Shown piece after piece: positions 58,883-64,000 of a stretch of 64,000 bases of DNA. Origin of the DNA: Erwinia rhapontici (lineage in GTDB: Bacteria > Pseudomonadota > Gammaproteobacteria > Enterobacterales > Enterobacteriaceae). The notes under the pieces were generated by a model. That model searched no databases. It had not been told where the DNA came from and saw nothing but the letters and a program-made list of their open reading frames with translations. How positions within the stretch are numbered: the stretch's first letter is position 1; each line of letters starts with the position of its first letter. The stretch is from the NCBI RefSeq assembly GCF_012271765.1, contig NZ_VRKO01000016.1, positions 124,001 through 188,000 on the forward strand, written 5' to 3'. The translations under genes and the position numbers were made by a program.

Positions 58883-58929
58883 GTGCGTTATAACGTACAA
58901 GGTAGCATCGTGCGTTATAGCGCACAAGG
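58883..58929. promoter_or_regulatory. Two SutR-type palindromic operators between benE and sutR
   Basis: GTGCGTTATAACGTACAAGG (58883-58902) and GTGCGTTATAGCGCACAAGG (58910-58929) are direct repeats 27 bp apart. Each deviates by one base from the perfect palindrome GTGCGTTATAACGCAC. They lie in the 113-bp divergent gap and are the likely sites of the adjacent regulator. Confidence 0.75.
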
Positions 58930-58965
58930 CGTTATACTCGTTTCATGCTTACAGGAGATCACAAC

Positions 58966-59520
58966 GTGGACAGTCTGCAACACCATCTGGCGCAAACCCT
59001 GAAGACCCAGCGTAGCGCACGTGGCTGGAGTCTGACCCAGGCCGCGGATGCCACGGGCGTGAGTAAAGCGATGCTTGGGCAAATCGAACGCGCGGAATCC
59101 AGCCCGACCGTCGCAACGCTGTGGAAAATCGCAACGGGTTTTAACTTGCCATTCTCTGCCTTTATCGATCCGCCAGCCGTTGACAGTGCGGCACGGCACC
59201 AACGTCAGCAGGGCTACACTGCCTTTGACAGTACGATGCAGGTGTTCCCGCTGTTTCCTTTCGATGCCGCCCTGAATTTTGAAATGCTGGTGATTGAGCT
59301 GGCCTCCGGGGCATCCAGTGCATCCGACGCCCATGAACGCGGTGTGGTCGAACATGTCATTGTCATCGAGGGCGAGCTTGAGTTACAGGTTGATGGTCAG
59401 TGGCAGCGCCTTTCCGCGGGGGATGGGGTGCGTTTTCACGCTGACTGCGCCCATGCCTACCGCAATCCGGGCACGGAGCCGGTGCGTTTTCATGATCTCA
59501 TCCATTATCCGCAACGTTAA
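58966..59520 (+). CDS. sutR: XRE-cupin transcriptional regulator SutR-like
   Basis: 184 aa. The XRE helix-turn-helix (SLTQAADATGVSKAMLGQIERAESSPTVATLWKIA region) is followed by a cupin domain (about 105-180; HERGVVEHVIVIEGELEL). It matches E. coli SutR (YdcN), linked to sulfur-utilisation genes. GTG 58966 has AGGAG 8 nt upstream; the earlier ATG 58945 has none. Two palindromes just upstream suggest autoregulation together with benE. Confidence 0.9.
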   Translation: MDSLQHHLAQTLKTQRSARGWSLTQAADATGVSKAMLGQIERAESSPTVATLWKIATGFNLPFSAFIDPPAVDSAARHQRQQGYTAFDSTMQVFPLFPFDAALNFEMLVIELASGASSASDAHERGVVEHVIVIEGELELQVDGQWQRLSAGDGVRFHADCAHAYRNPGTEPVRFHDLIHYPQR

Positions 59521-59609
59521 TGCTGCGCCAGCGTACTAAACTGACCTGAAACAATATTTAACATTGTTCCGCTATCCATAATAAGCACTGGCATCCAAAG
59601 GGAAGACAG

Positions 59610-60848
59610 ATGAATAACTTACTTGATCGCTTCTTAAACTATGTGTCTTTTGATACGCAATCTAAAGGTAACGTTCGTCAGGTTCCCAGTACTGAAGGGC
59701 AGCTTCGCCTGGCGCAAAGATTGTGTGATGAGTTACGTGCGCTGGGACTGAGCGATGTGTCCTGCAGCCCACGCGGTATTGTGATGGCCACGCTGCCGTC
59801 AAACGTAAGCTGGCCGACGCCGGTCATCGGTTTTATTTCCCATATGGATACGTCCCCGGATTTCACTGCGAAAAATGTTAACCCGCAGGTGATTGAGAAT
59901 TATCGCGGTGGTGATATTGCCCTGGGAATTGGCGATGAAATTTTGTCGCCGGTGATGTTTCCGGTACTGCATGAGCTGACCGGGCATACGCTGATCACCA
60001 CGGACGGTAAAACGCTGCTGGGCGCAGATGATAAAGCCGGAATTGCCGAGATTATGACGGCGCTGGCCCATCTCACCTCCGGAGAAGTGGCGCACGGCGA
60101 GGTGCGCGTTGCTTTTACTCCCGATGAAGAAATTGGCCGGGGTATCCAGCACTTTGATGTTGCCGCCTTTGCCGCCGACTGGGCTTATACCGTCGATGGC
60201 GGGGGGATGGGGGAGTTTGAATATGAAAACTTCAATGCGGCTTCGGTTACGGTAAAAATTACTGGCAATAACGTCCATCCGGGAACGGCAAAAGGCGTGA
60301 TGGTCAATGCGCTGGATGTGGCGATGCGTTTCCATCGTGAAGTGCCGGAAGATCAGGTGCCGGAAAAAACGTCCGGTTACGAAGGTTTTTACCATCTGCA
60401 TGGCATCAAAGGCAGTGTGGATCGCGCCGAGTTGCACTATATTGTGCGCGACTTTGCCCGCAGCGGCTTTGACGAGCGTAAACAACGGCTGGCAGCTATC
60501 GCCCACCGTTTAGAGAAAACGCTGCCTGCCCCGGCGGCGATTGAGCTGGTGGTTGAAGACAGTTACTACAATATGCGTGAACAGGTGGAAGCGTGCCCGC
60601 AAAGTATCGAGCTGGCCCTTCAGGCGATGCGCGATTGTGACATCACCCCGCATGTGAAACCGATTCGCGGCGGCACGGACGGTGCGCAACTGTCGTTTAT
60701 GGGTTTACCTTGCCCGAATCTGTTTACCGGGGGCTATAACTATCACGGCAGGCATGAGTTTGCCTCACTCGATAATATGGAGCAGGCGGTAAGGGTGATC
60801 ACCCGGATTGCTGCACTCACCGCAGAGCAGGCCAAACCCGCAGGCTGA
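59610..60848 (+). CDS. pepT: Peptidase T
   Basis: PepT is a zinc aminotripeptidase (M20B). 412 aa. Metal and catalytic residues are visible: [26 protein letters not shown] and [10 protein letters not shown], with the last His in [17 protein letters not shown] precedes ATG 59610. It is FNR-activated in Salmonella; no clear FNR site was identified here. Confidence 0.97.
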   Translation: MNNLLDRFLNYVSFDTQSKGNVRQVPSTEGQLRLAQRLCDELRALGLSDVSCSPRGIVMATLPSNVSWPTPVIGFISHMDTSPDFTAKNVNPQVIENYRGGDIALGIGDEILSPVMFPVLHELTGHTLITTDGKTLLGADDKAGIAEIMTALAHLTSGEVAHGEVRVAFTPDEEIGRGIQHFDVAAFAADWAYTVDGGGMGEFEYENFNAASVTVKITGNNVHPGTAKGVMVNALDVAMRFHREVPEDQVPEKTSGYEGFYHLHGIKGSVDRAELHYIVRDFARSGFDERKQRLAAIAHRLEKTLPAPAAIELVVEDSYYNMREQVEACPQSIELALQAMRDCDITPHVKPIRGGTDGAQLSFMGLPCPNLFTGGYNYHGRHEFASLDNMEQAVRVITRIAALTAEQAKPAG

Positions 60849-61017
60849 CGGGCATTGGATTCGGTAGAGGGCGATCCCTGAGCGATCCCCACAAAACAAG
60901 ACCGACATTGCCTCTGGTGGCGGACTTGACCCGTGATGATGGTATGCACGACGCTCAAGGTCAAGATACAGGTCAACGTCAAGGGCGTTTCGCTTTCCCA
61001 CTTCGTGGGCTGAGCGA

Positions 61018-61047
61018 CCCAGGGCGGCCAGTCGCCGCCGCCCTGGG
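61018..61047. repeat. Strong 11-bp inverted repeat
   Basis: CCCAGGGCGGC/GCCGCCCTGGG is a perfect 11-bp stem with an 8-nt loop and no T-run. It is immediately next to another hairpin at 60991-61016. Confidence 0.7.
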
Positions 61048-61330
61048 GACCCGGGCTTTGCGGCAGGCGCTGCGTCCACTGCGTGGATGCCTTCCCAAGC
61101 GCGGTTCACCGACGGACTGGTCGTGACGGCACATCCCTGTACCGGCTCTCCCTCTCACCGCCGTCCTGGCGGTTCGTCCTGGTTCACTGCGCTTCCTCAG
61201 CGCAGCTGAATGCCGCCTCAACGTCAAAACCTGGGTCTAAACCCAAAATCCTGATTCAAATTCATCCGCAGAGATCGTTATGTTGTGGTGGTTTTAAAAC
61301 TAACAGCGAGCAACCATTCAGCGGGGATGG

Positions 61331-61429
61331 GGCCAGTTTGAGGTAAGCCGGACGTCACGCGGCAGGGACGCCGCGTGCCGAGGCCCGCAGGGATGCGGAT
61401 TTTGCCGATCCGGCGTGCTCAAACTGGCC
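61331..61429. repeat. 99-bp palindromic element, MITE/REP-like
   Basis: Outer arms GGCCAGTTTGAG (61331) and CTCAAACTGGCC (61418) are perfect 12-bp inverted repeats. Inside lie GCCGGA/TCCGGC arms and a perfect hairpin CACGCGGC/GCCGCGTG (61356-61377). The layout is that of a non-coding palindromic repeat or small MITE. No second copy occurs in the window. Confidence 0.65.
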
Positions 61430-61484
61430 TCAGACCTGAAGTTAGACTGTCAGCGACAAAAAATGACTGGGAAGCCATCAGGGT

Positions 61485-61504
61485 ACGACCCTTTTTCCGG
61501 TCGT
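61485..61504. repeat. Hairpin ACGACC/GGTCGT beside the MFS gene
   Basis: 6-bp stem with a CTTTTTCC loop, just past the stop of the MFS gene. The core CGACCCTTTTTC(C)GGTCG is shared with the hairpin at 28814-28838. Confidence 0.5.
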
Positions 61505-61517
61505 CTCTGACGTAACC

Positions 61518-62693
61518 TCACTCGCGACAGGCTTCAGGCTGTGATGTTTTGACATCCGGCAGCAGCGTTAACAGCCCGCACAGCGCCATCCCGGCACCGA
61601 TCCACAGCGGGGCGCTCAGGCCGAAGCCATATTCAATACTCAGCCCGCCCAGCAACGATCCCAGCATCAGCCCGAACGTCACCATCGACGTATGCAGCGT
61701 ATTCACCAACTGGCGATTACCGGCCGCACCCATCACGCGGGTCACCATCGCCGGGTTCATTGTTACCCCGAACAGACCCACGCCGACAACGCAGGCTATC
61801 GCCACCGACGGTAGCTGAATAAAGCTGGCAAACAGGGCGAAAAAGCCCACCAGCGCCAGTAAACCGCAGGCAATGACCGGCAACGCATAGCGCCCGGCCA
61901 GACGCCCCACAACCGCATTCCCCAGCACGGTCGCCATGCCATACACCAGCAGTAACCCGGTGACCTGGCCGCTGCTAAAGCCGGTTTGCGCACTCAGGAT
62001 CGGCGTAAAGTAGCTGAAGCCCGCAAAGGTCGCGCCAATAATCAGCAGACTGGTGGAATAAGCACGCCACAGCGTCGGATTTTTCAGTGCCCGCAGCTCT
62101 TCTTTCAGATTAATGTCATCCGGAGCCAGCGTGGAGGGCAACGTTTTGTGCGTCAGCCACAGCGCCAGCAGCGTAATCACCACCACCGACCAGAAGCTGA
62201 CGCGCCAGCCCGCCAGGTTACCGATAAAACTGGCCAGCGGCAGGCCAATCACCGTACCGATCATCAGTCCACCCAGCACCACGGTAATCGCCGCCGGGAT
62301 CTGCTGCTCGGGCACCAGCTTCACGCCGGTACTGACCGCACAGCCAATATAGGCCCCGGCCACGGCACCGGTAAGAATGCGCGCAATCACCAGCGGCAGA
62401 TAGCTGCCCGCCACCGCCCCCAGCGCCTGACTGGCAATAAACAGCGTCAGCAGGATCAACAGACTGCGGCGCGGCGGGTGTTTCAGCAGCAACAGGGCGA
62501 GCAGCGGGCCGCCAATCGCCATCGCCAGCGCATACACGGTGATCAGATAGCCGGTCATCGGCAGGGTGATATGCAGGTCGGTGGTCATAATATTCATCAG
62601 TGCGGCAACCTGAAACTCACTGGTTACCAGCGCAAAAACACCAAAGCCGAGCGTATACACGGCAGCGGGAAGACGGGAGGGAGACGACGACAT
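61518..62693 (-). CDS. MFS transporter, DHA1/AraJ-like
   Basis: 391 aa, twelve predicted membrane helices. It has the drug:H+ antiporter-1 layout (NIMTTDLHITLPMTGYLITVYA; RILTGAVAGAYIGCAVSTG). Substrate unknown. The neighbour is a LuxR-type regulator transcribed in the same direction upstream, which might control it. A likely ATG at 62693 has AGGAAAC upstream. Confidence 0.88.
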   Translation of the reverse strand: MSSSPSRLPAAVYTLGFGVFALVTSEFQVAALMNIMTTDLHITLPMTGYLITVYALAMAIGGPLLALLLLKHPPRRSLLILLTLFIASQALGAVAGSYLPLVIARILTGAVAGAYIGCAVSTGVKLVPEQQIPAAITVVLGGLMIGTVIGLPLASFIGNLAGWRVSFWSVVVITLLALWLTHKTLPSTLAPDDINLKEELRALKNPTLWRAYSTSLLIIGATFAGFSYFTPILSAQTGFSSGQVTGLLLVYGMATVLGNAVVGRLAGRYALPVIACGLLALVGFFALFASFIQLPSVAIACVVGVGLFGVTMNPAMVTRVMGAAGNRQLVNTLHTSMVTFGLMLGSLLGGLSIEYGFGLSAPLWIGAGMALCGLLTLLPDVKTSQPEACRE

Positions 62694-62760
62694 AACGTTT
62701 CCTGAAAAGAGATAAGTGAATACGAGTGTAGAGCCTGAGGCCGCTGCGTCCAGCTAGCCT

Positions 62761-63429
62761 TTAGTAGAGGGGGGAGGGCAGATAGTTCATTTCAAGCGCC
62801 CGGCGAATCGCATGTTTCCCATTACTGACGCCCAGTTTCCGCGTGGCATTGGCGATATGAAACTTCACGGTACTGAGCTGAATCCCCAGGATGATAGCGA
62901 TCTCTCCGTAGGTTTTACCCCGGCTGCTCCACAGCAACACCTCCTGCTCACGCGGCGAGAGCACCGGGCTGTTTTCGCGCCGCAGGTGGGTTTTTTCATG
63001 CAGCAGGATCAACAGCATCTGCAAATCCGCCAGCCGGGAAATCACGTCGTGGGAAAACGTCAGGTTGTCGTGGCGGCGTATCACGCTCAGCAGTGACATC
63101 TGTTGCTGCTCGTCGTGAACCGCAAAGGTAAATCCCTTCACCCGCTGGCACTGGCTGCCTGCATCGCATAGCCCGGCGTTGGGGCGCGTGCAATCCTGCC
63201 AGTTAAAGGGTGAGATGCGCTGCCGGGCGGCCAGCGCCACCGGATCTTTCAGATAGCGGCGGCGATCGCGATAGTCGCTGATCCACTCCTCTGAATGACT
63301 GGAAAGCACCAGCGCCTCTTCCGGGGCACGCTTATTCTGGCGCAGATAAAGAAAATCCACCGCTCCCAGCTCTGCCAGTTTCTGGCTCAATACGGCCCCG
63401 GCCTGCACGATCTCGCTTTCGTTATCCAC
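62761..63429 (-). CDS. LuxR-family quorum-sensing-type regulator (solo)
   Basis: 222 aa. The N-terminal autoinducer-binding domain keeps the key pocket pattern Trp-x3-Tyr … Asp-Pro … Trp (EEWISDYRDRR, LKDPVAL, FNWQDC). The C-terminal LuxR helix-turn-helix is LSPREQEVLLWSSRGKTYGE. GTG 63429 has AAGGA at suitable spacing; a start at 63483 has none. No luxI-type synthase is in the window, so it is a candidate solo such as SdiA, though clearly shorter and different. Confidence 0.85.
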   Translation of the reverse strand: MDNESEIVQAGAVLSQKLAELGAVDFLYLRQNKRAPEEALVLSSHSEEWISDYRDRRRYLKDPVALAARQRISPFNWQDCTRPNAGLCDAGSQCQRVKGFTFAVHDEQQQMSLLSVIRRHDNLTFSHDVISRLADLQMLLILLHEKTHLRRENSPVLSPREQEVLLWSSRGKTYGEIAIILGIQLSTVKFHIANATRKLGVSNGKHAIRRALEMNYLPSPLY

Positions 63430-63610
63430 GCTGTATCCTTCTGGCTGACTCTGACGTTGCCTATCCTGACACACTCCCCGCACTTTTTAAAAACCTTCAT
63501 CTGGCGTTAACCGCACTGTCACACAACATCTTCAATGTAACTGCCATCAGTAGCAGGAACCTTAACGCAAATAACCCCGCTAACCGGCTTTGTTCTGTGG
63601 AGATTTTTTT

Positions 63611-64000
63611 ATGCTCAACTTATCCAGACATCCGACCACTTTATATCAGGCCATTGCGGCGCAACTGGAGGATGAACTGCGCAGCCGTTACCGCTGTGGC
63701 GAGTACCTGCCGTCTGAGAAACAGCTGGCGGCGCACTATGCCGTTAACCGCCATACCCTGCGCCGTGCGGTGGATGAACTGGTGGATAAAGGGTTGGTAC
63801 AGCGCCGTCAGGGGGTGGGGATACTGGTGCTGATGCGGCCCTATAACTACCCGCTCCATGCCCAGGCACGCTTCAGTCAGAACCTGATGGAACAGGGAAG
63901 CCATCCCACCAGTGAACGCCTGCTGGCGGTGCTGCGCCCCTGCAATGCCGAAGTGGCCGCCGCGCTGGCCTGCAACGAAGGCGACACGGTGATCCATCTG
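63611..64000 (+). CDS. phnF: GntR-family regulator PhnF, N-terminal part
   Basis: 130 codons from ATG 63611; the gene runs off the window. The N-terminal winged helix (GEYLPSEKQLAAHYAVNRHTLRRAVDEL region) and the start of the UTRA ligand domain (RFSQNLMEQGSHPTSERLL) match E. coli PhnF closely. PhnF is the regulator of the phosphonate (C-P lyase) operon, so phnG and others probably follow. ATG 63611 lies after a T-rich stretch with only TGTGGAG upstream. Confidence 0.92.
   Translation, partial: MLNLSRHPTTLYQAIAAQLEDELRSRYRCGEYLPSEKQLAAHYAVNRHTLRRAVDELVDKGLVQRRQGVGILVLMRPYNYPLHAQARFSQNLMEQGSHPTSERLLAVLRPCNAEVAAALACNEGDTVIHL

Larger units (their letters stand above)
60849..61517. other. Palindrome-rich spacer after pepT
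   Basis: 669 bp with no supported gene, but at least five hairpins: 60991-61016 (CCCAC/GTGGG), 61018-61047, 61155-61172 (ACCGCC/GGCGGT), 61188-61204 (CTGCGC/GCGCAG), and the large element 61331-61429. The density suggests dispersed intergenic repeat elements. Confidence 0.6.

Noticed and set aside
61986..62705. 239-codon frame opposite the MFS gene
   Set aside because: Arg/Gln/His-rich shadow of hydrophobic codons, a common artefact opposite transporters.

Overview
The window is a 64 kb chromosomal segment of an enterobacterium. Proteins and gene order in the core blocks closely follow Escherichia coli. A rhamnogalacturonide pair under a KdgR-type site, RcsA, CheV and a tailspike-like polysaccharide depolymerase point to a plant-associated relative, most likely Erwiniaceae (Erwinia/Pantoea). 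The genus is an inference. No rRNA, tRNA, IS element, integrase or CRISPR array was seen.

Layout. (1) 1-10.7 kb: the fatty-acid cluster plsX(end)-fabH-fabD-fabG-acpP-fabF-pabC-mltG-tmk-holB-tatD, then ptsG. (2) 10.7-13.4 kb: an inserted rhiT-rhiN-like operon for rhamnogalacturonan fragments. (3) 13.7-23.5 kb: hinT-ycfL-lpoB-thiK-nagZ-ycfP-ndh-ycfJ and convergent mfd, as in E. coli. (4) 23.5-53 kb: a block between mfd and lolC, which are neighbours in E. coli K-12. It holds the E. coli 'rcsA region' (dgcQ, yedP, sRNA dsrA, dsrB, rcsA) joined to the complete fliE / fliFGHIJKLMNOPQR cluster, with additions: a GpgS-like glycosyltransferase beside yedP, yqaE, a chemoreceptor and cheV. (5) 45.4-51 kb, inside that block: an integrase-less phage-derived island with a CI-like repressor, Q-type antiterminator, tR'-like terminator, endolysin, holin, i-spanin, embedded o-spanin and a tailspike-like beta-helix protein, followed by a small coiled-coil gene and a MASE1-GGDEF cyclase. 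(6) 53.5-60.9 kb: lolCDE, cobB, benE/sutR, pepT (nagK is missing between lolE and cobB). (7) 60.9-64 kb: palindrome-rich spacer, MFS exporter, LuxR solo and the start of phnF.

How the genes fit together. Region 4 concentrates the switch between motility and capsule/biofilm: flagellar export and motor genes, a chemoreceptor and CheV with sigma-28-like promoters, two diguanylate cyclases, RcsA, and DsrA (a known regulator of RpoS and H-NS in E. coli). RcsAB-box-like sequences lie upstream of the MASE1-GGDEF gene, over the promoter of a candidate small RNA next to dsrA, and in the fliR-rcsA gap.

The most unusual element is the compact lysis-plus-depolymerase island. It keeps repressor, Q, terminator and a full lysis set, but has no replication, capsid or integration genes. 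It may be a domesticated device that releases a signal-less exopolysaccharide-degrading enzyme by controlled lysis (type 10 secretion-like). That reading is inference.
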